From positions 124,001 to 188,000 of the forward strand of contig NZ_JACHGO010000006.1 in the NCBI RefSeq assembly GCF_014202345.1: a stretch of 64,000 nt of DNA. Reading direction: 5' to 3'. Below the pieces are notes generated by a model that ran no database searches, was not told the origin of the DNA, and saw nothing but the letters and a program-made list of their open reading frames with translations. A program made the position numbers and the translations under genes. This document shows positions 1 to 7,798 of the stretch, piece by piece. Source of the stretch: Desulfovibrio intestinalis. Its GTDB lineage: Bacteria > Desulfobacterota > Desulfovibrionia > Desulfovibrionales > Desulfovibrionaceae. The stretch's first letter is position 1; the number at the start of each line of letters is the position of its first letter.

Positions 1-1
1 T

Positions 2-460
2 ATCACCATTACTGACGTGACAGGCAGATTTGCCGACTTTGTGGTTACTGCCCAGATCGGCAAGGATGATCTTTCCGACGCCAAGTTCAGCATGGCTGCC
101 CAGGTAGCCAGCATTGATACAGATGTGGACGCGCGTGACGAACATTTGCGCAGCCCCGACTTTTTTGAGGCTGCCGTGCATCCCGTCATCACCTTTGAAA
201 GCAGCCGGGTGCATCTTGAATCCAACGGGGAGGGCAAGATCACCGGCACCCTGACCATCCGTGGTGTGGCAAAGGAAGCGACCTTCAACTTCCGCGCCAG
301 CGAAGTGGTAACCAACCCCATGAATGAAAAGCCCACACGCGCCTTCAAGGTGTGGGGCGACATAAAGAGAAGCGAGTTCAATGTCGGCAAGGGCGTTCCC
401 TCACTCATTGTGGGAGAGACCGTGCATGTGACCGCAGATATGGAATGCTCGCCAGCCTAA
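2..460 (+). CDS. YceI family protein, 5' end outside window
   Basis: The reading frame is open from the first bases, so the true start lies upstream and about 152 C-terminal residues are seen of a family that usually has about 190. YceI proteins are lipocalin-like beta-barrels, usually periplasmic, that bind isoprenoid-type lipids. Family hallmarks visible here are VTGRFADF near the left edge, the stretch VDARDEHLRSPDFF, HPVITFES, and ITGTLTIRGVAKEATF followed by a C-terminal FNVGKGVPSLIVGETVHVT. The first in-frame GTG (17) falls inside the conserved VTGRF segment and is not a start. A terminator-like hairpin follows at 639-674. The physiological ligand cannot be read from the sequence. Confidence 0.85.
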   Translation: MTITDVTGRFADFVVTAQIGKDDLSDAKFSMAAQVASIDTDVDARDEHLRSPDFFEAAVHPVITFESSRVHLESNGEGKITGTLTIRGVAKEATFNFRASEVVTNPMNEKPTRAFKVWGDIKRSEFNVGKGVPSLIVGETVHVTADMECSPA

Positions 461-638
461 ACAGTGTTGCCGCGAGGGCTTTTCAACGGTCTCTGCATTG
501 AGCTTCGGCTTTTACGGTGGTGGGGTGTCAAAGAATTACTCCCCGCGTAACGGACCGTTCTTGCAGAGATAACAAGTAAGTTCGTCTCGTGACGGCGCAG
601 CCTGATGGCTGACTGTAAATATGGTTTTGATGCTCACG

Positions 639-674
639 AAAGCGGCCCTTTTCACGCATGAAGGGGGCCGCTTT
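639..674 (+). terminator. Hairpin downstream of the YceI gene
   Basis: Perfect 10-bp arms AAAGCGGCCC (639-648) and GGGCCGCTTT (665-674) are followed by a T-rich stretch. It lies 180 bp after the stop codon. The 461-638 stretch holds no convincing gene. Confidence 0.6.
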
Positions 675-782
675 GTCTGTTTTTGGAGCCAGTTGCTTTG
701 GAGCTTTTTTTGGATTTTGCAGGGATGGCACATGTGCATTGCCCGGCATGCGCGGGTTGCCATTATGTGTTCCGTAAAAATT

Positions 783-808
783 GAGGCCCGCCCATATGGG
801 CGGGCCTC
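783..808 (-). terminator. Perfect 26-bp palindrome, likely terminator
   Basis: The sequence 783-808 is self-complementary throughout (GAGGCCCGCCCAT and its complement). It sits 22 bp past the stop codon of the minus-strand gene ending at 831, so it is the natural terminator for the 831-2207 pair. No strong U-tract follows on the minus strand. Confidence 0.55.
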
Positions 809-830
809 TGTCCGCGCTGCCAACCTGGGC

Positions 831-1313
831 TTAGGCCTTGCGGCGTCGGCGCCACAGCGCGGAAACTGTTCCTATGTTCAGCAACAGGCTGATGCCCAGC
901 AAGGCCCGCAAGGGGGTGGAAAAACCTCCCCACGCGTCTGCGGCGGCACCAGCCGTGGGTGCGGTGCCGCCGCTATGGACCACCGTAGTCTCGTGCTCTA
1001 CCCTGTGGCCCATATTGTCGGCCATAATCACCCGCCATTGGCCTGGGGCATTAGGCACAAAGGCGAAGCGTCCCTGGGCATCGGTTCGGCCATTCTGGAA
1101 CTCCAGGGCTGCATCATCCGGGCTGTAAACTTCCACTTTCGCGTAGGCTGGCACTTCACCCGTGGAATAGGCAAACTGCACGACAATGGCGTTATCTTGT
1201 GGAATTTCCACAGCCCGCAAAGCGTGTGCTGAAACTTGCCCCGCGCCTGCCAGTAAAAGACAGGCACAGAGCAGAAAGACGCTGCATGTTTTTGAGGACA
1301 CAATGATTCTCAC
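831..1313 (-). CDS. Small exported protein with C-terminal membrane anchor, NikL-like
   Basis: 160 residues: a signal peptide (about 1-29, ending QVSAHA), a beta-sandwich segment (about 30-110) with the carboxypeptidase-regulatory-like pattern KVEVYSPDDAALEFQNGRTD and GRFAFVPNAPGQWRV, a low-complexity Ala/Gly stretch, and a C-terminal membrane helix (about 134-152) ending in WRRRRKA. The mature protein would start with a His, as in several metal-handling proteins. It follows the DUF4198 gene on the same strand with 72 bp between. Such a pair (DUF4198 plus a small anchored protein) is known as NikK/NikL beside nickel ECF transporters. No transporter genes are in view, so the metal link is an inference from family. 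Confidence 0.55.
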   Translation of the reverse strand: MRIIVSSKTCSVFLLCACLLLAGAGQVSAHALRAVEIPQDNAIVVQFAYSTGEVPAYAKVEVYSPDDAALEFQNGRTDAQGRFAFVPNAPGQWRVIMADNMGHRVEHETTVVHSGGTAPTAGAAADAWGGFSTPLRALLGISLLLNIGTVSALWRRRRKA

Positions 1314-1328
1314 TGACGATCTGCCTCG

Positions 1329-1388
1329 CTAGAGCAGTTTGCTAATGAAATTAGCTGTCCTGCAAGGATTTGCGTGCAAAATGCTCTA
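1329..1388. repeat. Short dispersed repeat, family A, 60-bp form
   Basis: Bounded by CTAGAGCA (1329-1336) and TGCTCTA (1382-1388), the same ends as the copies at 53723-53873 and 59598-59649. It fills the gap between the two DUF4198-associated genes, and its last three bases read on the minus strand are the TAG stop of the upstream gene. Confidence 0.65.
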
Positions 1389-2207
1389 CCGGACAGGAAA
1401 AACGTAGGTTGCCCGCAGATGGTGTTCGTCTGCGTCAGTTCCCGGGGTTTTTTCAGCCGTGGCGGTGCGAACCATCCACAAGGCGGGCTTGTCCACGGTA
1501 AACGAGGCTTTGCCCTGGGCATCCGTGGTGGCGGTAGTTTTGTAGGTATCTTCTTCCTTGCTGAATCCATCGTGGGTCAGACCCACTGCAGCGCCAGCCA
1601 GCGGCTTGCCGCGCAGCAGAACCTGCACGTTCATTGTGCCGCCCGGCTTCACGGTTGCGGGATTGTCCAGCAGAACAATTTCAAGCATCTGATTTTGAGG
1701 CGTCTTGTACAGGCTGTCGGTTGCTGCAGGATTGAGCAGGGTTTTGGCGAATTTTTCGTACTTGCCTACAGAGCGAACTTTCTTGCCCTGGGCTTCAAGT
1801 TGCGCGCGGTTGCCTTCAAGCACGCCTTCGGTGGTTTCGCTCCATATCTGGGGCAGGCGGTGCCCCACCAGCAGGGCCGGGGCCGTGTCTGCCAGCGCAA
1901 TATCGCCCACAAGAGCGGCAAGGGCAGCGTCTTCGCTCAGATTTACGGAAGAGGCTTTGCCATTTTGCAGAACTTGCAGGCGCACGGTCGCGGGATTTTC
2001 CGCTTCTTCGCTAATCATGAAAACGTGTGAAGCCTGCGCCTGCACCCGGGTTTTTTGCCCGGCGGGCGGCGTTACAGTGTCGGGCTTGAGAATGAATTCG
2101 TGTGCTGCGGCGGGCAAGGCCGCACCAAGAAGAGCCGTAAGAGCCAGACCGCCAAGAAAGGGTTTTGCCTTATGGCCTATCTGCTGCAAAAGGGTCATGG
2201 GGGGCAC
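1386..2207 (-). CDS. DUF4198 domain-containing exported protein (NikK-like)
   Basis: 273 residues with a signal peptide (about 1-36, ending LPAAA) and a mature N-terminus HEFILKPDTV, the typical opening of DUF4198 proteins. A second beta-sandwich domain follows (about 165-270), with VQVLLRGKPLAGAAVGL and DAQGKASFTVDKPALWMVRTA. DUF4198 proteins are periplasmic and are commonly found beside nickel or cobalt transporters or TonB receptors. Here it leads a two-gene minus-strand unit with the NikL-like protein. Its TAG stop codon lies in the terminal repeat at 1386-1388. An inverted repeat about 85 bp upstream is a candidate operator. Metal specificity is not shown. Confidence 0.7.
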   Translation of the reverse strand: MPPMTLLQQIGHKAKPFLGGLALTALLGAALPAAAHEFILKPDTVTPPAGQKTRVQAQASHVFMISEEAENPATVRLQVLQNGKASSVNLSEDAALAALVGDIALADTAPALLVGHRLPQIWSETTEGVLEGNRAQLEAQGKKVRSVGKYEKFAKTLLNPAATDSLYKTPQNQMLEIVLLDNPATVKPGGTMNVQVLLRGKPLAGAAVGLTHDGFSKEEDTYKTTATTDAQGKASFTVDKPALWMVRTATAEKTPGTDADEHHLRATYVFPVR

Positions 2208-2291
2208 TCCGGGTTGAGGTTCGGCATAGAATGATGTGTTACGAACTTTAAAAAGATGCTACATGTGGCATGTGGATTTGGCAAGCTGAAA

Positions 2292-2314
2292 AACACGATT
2301 TTTATAATCGTGTT
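2292..2314. promoter_or_regulatory. Inverted repeat upstream of the DUF4198 gene
   Basis: Perfect 8-bp arms AACACGAT (2292-2299) and ATCGTGTT (2307-2314) are separated by 7 bp. GTGTTAC occurs twice nearby (2236-2242 and 2310-2316), a motif that resembles the half-site described for NikR in delta-proteobacteria. The two copies are in the same orientation and 74 bp apart, so they do not form the usual palindrome. Function unknown. Confidence 0.35.
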
Positions 2315-2702
2315 ACGATGTGTTCAGAAAACGCCACAAAGACCCCTTGATTCATACCTTCAGCTTGCTACTTACAGCTACGGTTAGAGCGGATTTACTT
2401 TGCGGCAGTGTGGTGTCTGAAAGGCGTTGCTAGTGACTCCCGCTTCAAACTGGGAGTTTCGAAGCGCTTTCTGGCAACAAATAGGGATATTGGAGCGTGA
2501 TAGTGGGGAGAGTTGTTAGAACAGGGTGTTGTCCCTCAAAGCCGTCTAAAGCTTAAATGCGCTACCACTGCACAAGAGTGCTGCGTGGCGCATTGCGGCG
2601 TGAATTCCGCCGAGGCTACAATTTTCGGCGGAATAACAGCTTTAGAATGTGAAGCCGTTCAAATTAGTCTGCTGTAAGGGCGGATACGCAAACGGCCTGC
2701 GT
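2315..2702. other. Intergenic region with hairpins, no gene seen
   Basis: No ORF with gene-like composition is visible. A hairpin with 10-bp arms ATTCCGCCGA (2604-2613) and TCGGCGGAAT (2625-2634) lies about 70 bp past the stop of the minus-strand aldolase gene and may end that operon. Near 2384-2404 there is a partial match to the family A repeat end (TTAGAGCGGATTTACTTTG). Confidence 0.4.
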
Positions 2703-3392
2703 TCAACTCATGCTCAAAAGCTGAATGGCGGCCAGATGCTCCAGTTCCTCGGTCAGGCAAAGGGCTTCTGCCAGACTTTCCCCGGTACCGCACAAGCCGT
2801 GCCCGGACATCCAGACTGCCGGATGTTCCAGGCTTGCCTTGGCCACGGCATCGGCCAGTTCCGTGGTTCCGGGAGGCAGGGCAGGGGCAAAACCCAGACG
2901 GGCGCGCCAAACGTCTGCTTCAAAGAGGGGAAGCCGCAAAAAGTCCTTCAGAACGTTTGGCAGGCCGTCTGGCAGCCCGCCCTTCTGGTCGCCGGACTGA
3001 CCTGATTCAAGCCGCAGGCTCAGGGCCAGCAGGCGGCGCGGATGCGTATGCAGAATGGCCTTGCAGTGGGGCTTTGCCCGGTAAATGGCAAGATGCATGC
3101 CGGATTCGGTGGACGCCGGGCCGCCATACAGGGGCGTGGCGCTGTGCAGGTCCACAAGGCAGCAGTCCTGCGGGGCGAGGCGGCCCTTGGCCGCACCGCT
3201 GCGGGTGAGGCACACAATAGTGTCATACGGCGCAGGCAGGCGGCAACTGGCATTGCCGTTACAACCGGAGAGCAAGCCCTGTTCCCACGCATCGCGGCAG
3301 ACGCTGCGCATGTCTTCCGCCACGCGCGGCATCAGCTCTTCGGCTACGAAAGGTAGAATGGTTTTGTCCACGCTGTGCCTGGGTTCGGTCAT
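2703..3392 (-). CDS. Class II aldolase/adducin family protein
   Basis: Zn-dependent aldolase or epimerase fold, as in L-fuculose-phosphate aldolase. Visible motifs are SGCNGNAS (phosphate loop), TRSGAAKG, the catalytic STESGMHLAIYR, the zinc ligands in AILHTHP and a later HGLCGTG. I chose the ATG at 3392 (229 residues): it overlaps the upstream stop in an ATGA arrangement and has AAGGA just upstream, whereas the ATG at 3416 lies inside the upstream gene with no such signal. It is the last gene of the uvrD-thiL-GT2 operon. The substrate cannot be assigned; methylthioribulose-phosphate dehydratase and sugar-phosphate aldolase are both possible. Confidence 0.8.
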   Translation of the reverse strand: MTEPRHSVDKTILPFVAEELMPRVAEDMRSVCRDAWEQGLLSGCNGNASCRLPAPYDTIVCLTRSGAAKGRLAPQDCCLVDLHSATPLYGGPASTESGMHLAIYRAKPHCKAILHTHPRRLLALSLRLESGQSGDQKGGLPDGLPNVLKDFLRLPLFEADVWRARLGFAPALPPGTTELADAVAKASLEHPAVWMSGHGLCGTGESLAEALCLTEELEHLAAIQLLSMS

Positions 3393-4297
3393 GAGGGTAT
3401 TCCTTTTTTCTGCCACGCGCGCAGGTCCAGCTGTGAAATGTCGCCGATCTGGCTGGTTTCTACAGTCTGCACCAGGTGGGTGAGCAGGCGTTGAAGAGCT
3501 TTGTGCTTTGGGTTGAGGCTGAAGCTCAGCCCGTCCGGCCCTTCAACGGGCAGATATTTGCGGTCGACTTTAAGTGGAATGATGCCCTGTTCAAACAGCA
3601 GCAGATACATGAGGTATGCCTTGGTTCCTGAAAGGGCTGCCGTGCGGCTGGAAAGCTTGCCGCTTTCAATGTCGGGGTCGCGCCATTCCGGTTCCGCGCC
3701 CAGGTGGCGCACAGCGTCTTCATGAAGCGCGTAGGCCAGCAGATAGCCCGCCCGTCGCGCGCGCCAGCTGTATTCCAGATCTTCGTAGCCGTAGCGGCCA
3801 TAGCCTTCGTTCCAGAAACCCAGTTTCTCGTGCACGGCGCGGGGAATACATGCGCAGGCCCCGTTGCAGCATGCCACGCTGAGGGCAGGCGTGGTGTCGG
3901 CCAACTGTATGGGCGTGCCTTCATGCCAGGGGCAAAGGCGGTATCCTGCCATGCCCACACGTTCATCGGCGGCGAGCATGCCCATGAGGCGCTCAAGCCA
4001 GTGCGGGTCGCGGATTTCAACGTCATTATCCAGCTTGACAAAATAGTCTGCGCCGTTTGCGTCTTCCCAGGCCAGATTGGAGGCCACGGCCACGCCCATA
4101 TTGCGCTTGAGCAGGCGCAAGCGCATGTGCGGATGGGCGTCGGCCAACTCTTTCAGATACAGGGGGGTGCCGTCGGTGCTGCCGTTGTCCACCACTGTAA
4201 GGCTGTAGCCGGGCGGCGTTTGCGCAAGCAGGCTTGTGAGGCACAGCCGGGTGAGATCCTGACGGTTCCAGGTCACAACGCCGATATGGGCGCGCAT
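3389..4297 (-). CDS. Glycosyltransferase family 2
   Basis: About 302 residues with a GT-A fold start: HIGVVTWNRQDLTRLCLTSL, VDNGSTDGTPLYLKEL and the metal-binding LKLDNDVEIRDPHW. The acceptor half has NGACACIPRAVHEKLGFWNE and YGYEDLEYSWRARRAGY, a pattern shared with rhamnosyltransferase-like GT2 enzymes. No membrane segment is evident, so it is probably cytoplasmic and acts on a nucleotide sugar. The start at 4297 (MRAHIGVV) has an AGGA signal upstream and avoids overlap with thiL; an ATG at 4342 would overlap thiL by 44 bases. The acceptor is unknown, and the neighbours (thiL, a class II aldolase) do not reveal a pathway. Confidence 0.85.
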   Translation of the reverse strand: MRAHIGVVTWNRQDLTRLCLTSLLAQTPPGYSLTVVDNGSTDGTPLYLKELADAHPHMRLRLLKRNMGVAVASNLAWEDANGADYFVKLDNDVEIRDPHWLERLMGMLAADERVGMAGYRLCPWHEGTPIQLADTTPALSVACCNGACACIPRAVHEKLGFWNEGYGRYGYEDLEYSWRARRAGYLLAYALHEDAVRHLGAEPEWRDPDIESGKLSSRTAALSGTKAYLMYLLLFEQGIIPLKVDRKYLPVEGPDGLSFSLNPKHKALQRLLTHLVQTVETSQIGDISQLDLRAWQKKGIPS

Positions 4298-4298
4298 G

Positions 4299-5357
4299 TC
4301 AGGCATCCTGCCCGGCGTCAAAGTGGTCAAAGCCGCCGCCAAGGCTGTCCAGCGGGGCGTTGTTGCACTCTATGCCCCCGCCAGCCGTAACCACGCCAAT
4401 GCTGAAGAGGCCGGGAATGGCCGCATGCAGGGGCGGCAGCATGTCAGGTGCGCAGGAGCCGAGCAGGGCATAGTCCTCACCGCCCAGCAAGGCCTCGTGC
4501 ACGGGATTTTTACCAGTTTCGGCGGCGTAGCGCAAAAGCTCGGGATGCAGGCGGCCTTGCGGCAGCACGATTTCCGCGCCAAGGCCAGTGCACTTTTCCG
4601 GGCAGGTGACGCTGAGTTCACCCGTAAGGCCCAGCAGGCGCGGCAGATCGCGCATGATGCCGTCTGAAAGGTCCATAAGGGCCGGGGGGCGCGCATTGTA
4701 GCCTGCCCGCGCCAGCATGAGGCCAGCGTCCACTTGCGGCACTGGGCGCAAATGGGCAGCGCATGCGGCGGGCCACTCGTTCAGGGCCTGACGGCCTTGC
4801 GCTTCCAGTCTGTTCAGCCCCACGCGGGCCAGACCCAGAGAGCCGACCACAAAAAGAACGTCGCCGGGCATGCTGCCGCCGCGCACAAGAAAATGGCCGG
4901 GATCAGCCGGTTCGCCCCACACAGTTATGGAAACATGCAGTTTTTCGCTGCGCGACAGGTCGCCGCCAGCCAGCGCCATACGGTGCAGGCCAGCCACTTC
5001 GGCCATGCCGCTGAAAAACCTGTTAAGCCAGTCCATATCTGCCCATGCGGGCAGGCCAAGGCAAAGCGTAAAGCCCAAGGGCCGCGCGCCGCACCCCGCA
5101 AGATCGCTGACATTGGCGGCCAGCGCCTTGTAGCCCATATCCTCGGGCGTGAAGTAGGATTGGCGAAAATGGATGTCTTCCAAAAAAAGATCGCTGCTCA
5201 CGCAGAGAGGCCGCCCGGCCTTGAGCACAGCGCAGTCGTCGCCCCTGCCCAATAGCAGCGAGGGGTGCGTCTGGGGAAAATATCCCGCCAGACAGGCAAG
5301 AATGCGGTCTTCCGATAGCGGTGCAGCGGAGCCGCTGGTGGAGGAGGCCGGAGCCAT
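4299..5357 (-). CDS. thiL: Thiamine-monophosphate kinase ThiL
   Basis: 352 residues. Phosphorylates thiamine monophosphate to thiamine diphosphate with ATP, the last step of the pathway. It belongs to the PurM/ThiL ATP-binding superfamily: LGRGDDCAVL near the N-terminus, SSDLFLEDIHFR (substrate and Mg site), KALAANVSDLAGCGARP, LALAGGDLSRSEKLHVSITV, ALMDLSDGIMRDLPRLL and LLGGEDYALL. The start ATG at 5357 is one base from the uvrD stop and has GGAG upstream (GGAGAATTGAT before ATG), so it is coupled to the helicase gene. The N-terminal 15 residues are Ser/Ala rich and beyond the family core. Confidence 0.93.
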   Translation of the reverse strand: MAPASSTSGSAAPLSEDRILACLAGYFPQTHPSLLLGRGDDCAVLKAGRPLCVSSDLFLEDIHFRQSYFTPEDMGYKALAANVSDLAGCGARPLGFTLCLGLPAWADMDWLNRFFSGMAEVAGLHRMALAGGDLSRSEKLHVSITVWGEPADPGHFLVRGGSMPGDVLFVVGSLGLARVGLNRLEAQGRQALNEWPAACAAHLRPVPQVDAGLMLARAGYNARPPALMDLSDGIMRDLPRLLGLTGELSVTCPEKCTGLGAEIVLPQGRLHPELLRYAAETGKNPVHEALLGGEDYALLGSCAPDMLPPLHAAIPGLFSIGVVTAGGGIECNNAPLDSLGGGFDHFDAGQDA

Positions 5358-5358
5358 A

Positions 5359-7671
5359 TCAATTCTCCATGAGCAGATATTCGCTCAAAATGACCTTGAG
5401 GCCGAAGCCGGGAAAGTTCACCTGCACCTTTTCGGGCGACAGGTGCTTGATAATCTTGCCACGTCCGAAGATGCGGTGGGTGCAGTAACAAAGCTGCCCC
5501 TGGGCGGCGTCGCCCTTGATCTCGCCGCCAGTACTTCCGGTTGGGGTTGCGCCGCTGCCTGCGGGGGCAGGCGAGGGCGCAAAGTTGCGCGATTGCGAGA
5601 AGCTCTGGCCCGGCGAGGTTTTTTCCTGTTCCGCTGGCAGCTGGCAGTCATCGAAGGCGGCATAATCCGGCGTGGCCTGCGGGCGGGCCAGGGGCCGCGC
5701 CTGGAACCGGGCCTGATACGAGGGCTGCGCGCCTCCTGAGCTTCCTGCCGCACGGCGTGAAAGAATGCCGCCAAAGCCCTCGATCCATTCTTCCACGAGG
5801 TTTGGGGCCAGTTCGCGCACAAAGGGGCTCTGGTTTACATGCTGGCTGCCGCGCTCTGCCCGGTTGTACAGTGACGCCGGGGCGTAAAGATCAAGGTTCT
5901 GCCGGGCGCGGGTGCAGGCCACATACATGAGGCGGCGCTCTTCTTCAAAATCTTCCGGTCTGGCAAGGGCGTGCCGTGAGGGAAAACGGTCTTCAACAAG
6001 GTCAATGATGCACACGGCGTTCCATTCCAGCCCCTTGGCCGAATGCACGGTGGAAAGGGTGATCTTGCCCTCGGTGTCGTTTTCGTCTTCTTCGGGCGAT
6101 TCCAGCGCCAGATCGGCCAGAAAAAGATCAAGGTGTATGTAGCCCGAAGCCATCTGTATGATTTCTTCAAGCCCTTGCTGGCGGCGTGGCCAGTCTTCGG
6201 GGTACAGGGTTTCCAGACGCGGGCGGTAGTGCTCAAGCACTGCGGCCAGCGTGGATGAAGGCGACATGGGACGCGTGCGCAGATCATTGATAAAGCGCAT
6301 GTCTTCCAGAAAACCCGTATGGCGCCCAAAGGCTTTTTCCGTGGAGGCAGCGTCGCCGCTGCGGGCAACGGCATAGAGCTTTTCCACCGTCTTGGGGCCG
6401 ATGCCGCTGTGCTGCGCGGCCACGCGGGCAAAGGCGGGCAGGTCCAGCGGGTTGAGCAGTAGCCGGGCGTAGGCCATGACATCCTTGACGTGGGCAGCCT
6501 CGGTATAGCGCAGGCCGCCGTATTTGCGAAAGCCGATGCCAGCCTGATTGAGCGCCATTTCAAGATTGTAGGAGTGGAATCCCGCGCGAAAGAGCACCGC
6601 TATTTCATGCGGCATGTGGTCGCGCAGCAGTTCTTCAATACGGCGCACCACAATTTTGGCCTGGCTGGCGTCGCTCATGGGCGTCACCAGACGCACCAGT
6701 TCCCCGCCTTCCTTGCGGGTAAAGAGATTTTTGTGAAAGGACTCCGCCGCATGGGCCAGCAAACTGTTGGCCACATCCAGCACGGGCTTGGTGGAGCGGT
6801 AGTTCTCTTCCAGACGAATGACCGTGGTACCCGGAAAAAATTTGGGGAAATCCAGAATGTTGCGAACATTGGCCCCACGGAAGGCGTAGATGGACTGCGC
6901 TTCGTCGCCCACAGCCATAACGTTGCCGGGGGGGCCGTCTTCCGGCCCGGCCAGCAGGCGCACTATGCGGGCCTGCACCAGGTTGGTGTCCTGATACTCG
7001 TCCACAAGAATATGGCTGAAGCGCTGGCGCAGGCTGGCGGCGGCCATTTCATTGTTGCGCAGCAGGGCTTCAAGTTCAAAAAGCAGGTCGTCATAATCCA
7101 TGAGACCTTTTTCGCGCCTGTAAGAATCGTAGGCATCGCCAAGGCGGGTCAGGCTGTCGGCGTGGGGCAGCAGGTGAAAGGCCTCGCGCCTGAGCACCTC
7201 ATCCAGCGGCAGTTCCTTGTTGCGGGACTTGCTGAGCAGGCCCACCACGGTTTGCGTTTTGGGAAAGGACTTGTCGCCCCTGCCCAGCTTGAGGTCATCC
7301 TTGCAGTGTTTGACCGCCGCCGTGATGTCGGCTGCGTCCATAACCGTAAAGGGACGGTCGGCAAGCCATGCGGGCTTCCAGCGGCGCAGCACGCTGAAAG
7401 AAAATGCGTGAAAAGTTCCGCCCTGTACGCCAGTAAGCCCCTGGTTCAGCAGCATGCCCGCGCGGTGCAGCATTTCCTGCGCGGCTTTGCGGGTAAAGGT
7501 GAGCAGCAGCATGGCGTCTGGCGAGATGCCGTTTTCAGCCAGCCAGGCCAGACGGTAAACAATGGTGCGGGTTTTGCCGCTGCCCGCGCCGGCCACCACC
7601 AGCACGGGGCCATCGCCGCTGGTGGCTGCCTGATACTGGGCTTCGTTGAGCGCTTGTGCGTAATCAATCAT
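5359..7671 (-). CDS. UvrD/PcrA-type superfamily 1 DNA helicase
   Basis: 770 residues; ATP-driven 3'-5' DNA unwinding in repair or replication restart. Motifs in order: Walker A GAGSGKT (28-34), TFTRKAAQEM (Ia), LVDEYQDTN (about 222-230, Walker B), GDEAQSIYAFRGA (III), LEENYRS (IV), STVHSAKGLEWNAV (V) and VACTRARQNLDLY (VI). The C-terminus after a Pro/Ser-rich linker carries HRIFGRGKIIKHL and VNFPGFGLKVIL, the Tudor-like tail seen in PcrA/UvrD that contacts RNA polymerase in better-studied bacteria. It leads the minus-strand operon. I cannot tell UvrD from a second paralogue without the rest of the genome. Confidence 0.9.
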   Translation of the reverse strand: MIDYAQALNEAQYQAATSGDGPVLVVAGAGSGKTRTIVYRLAWLAENGISPDAMLLLTFTRKAAQEMLHRAGMLLNQGLTGVQGGTFHAFSFSVLRRWKPAWLADRPFTVMDAADITAAVKHCKDDLKLGRGDKSFPKTQTVVGLLSKSRNKELPLDEVLRREAFHLLPHADSLTRLGDAYDSYRREKGLMDYDDLLFELEALLRNNEMAAASLRQRFSHILVDEYQDTNLVQARIVRLLAGPEDGPPGNVMAVGDEAQSIYAFRGANVRNILDFPKFFPGTTVIRLEENYRSTKPVLDVANSLLAHAAESFHKNLFTRKEGGELVRLVTPMSDASQAKIVVRRIEELLRDHMPHEIAVLFRAGFHSYNLEMALNQAGIGFRKYGGLRYTEAAHVKDVMAYARLLLNPLDLPAFARVAAQHSGIGPKTVEKLYAVARSGDAASTEKAFGRHTGFLEDMRFINDLRTRPMSPSSTLAAVLEHYRPRLETLYPEDWPRRQQGLEEIIQMASGYIHLDLFLADLALESPEEDENDTEGKITLSTVHSAKGLEWNAVCIIDLVEDRFPSRHALARPEDFEEERRLMYVACTRARQNLDLYAPASLYNRAERGSQHVNQSPFVRELAPNLVEEWIEGFGGILSRRAAGSSGGAQPSYQARFQARPLARPQATPDYAAFDDCQLPAEQEKTSPGQSFSQSRNFAPSPAPAGSGATPTGSTGGEIKGDAAQGQLCYCTHRIFGRGKIIKHLSPEKVQVNFPGFGLKVILSEYLLMEN

Positions 7672-7742
7672 AGCGCGACCCTAGCACAAGGCTTTTCGGC
7701 CCGCCAGAGTGCCCTGCGGGCAAATACCCGCCAGGGCGCAAA

Positions 7743-7786
7743 CTTGACTTTACGGCCAAGCGGGCGGAGTATCCCGTAAAATCAAG
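7743..7786 (+). promoter_or_regulatory. Inverted repeat in the divergent uvrD/efflux promoter region
   Basis: Arms CTTGACTTTACGG (7743-7755) and CCGTAAAATCAAG (7774-7786) pair at 12 of 13 positions. The right arm runs into the AAGGA ribosome-binding site of the efflux gene starting at 7799. It may be an operator or an mRNA hairpin that covers the binding site. A further GC-rich hairpin (GCCCTGCGGG with its imperfect complement) lies at about 7711-7738. Confidence 0.45.
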
Positions 7787-7798
7787 GAATAGTACTGC

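Noticed and set aside
2236-2316. NikR operator made of two GTGTTAC half-sites
   Set aside because: Both copies have the same orientation and are 74 bp apart; the known NikR palindrome needs an inverted pair 13-14 bp apart.
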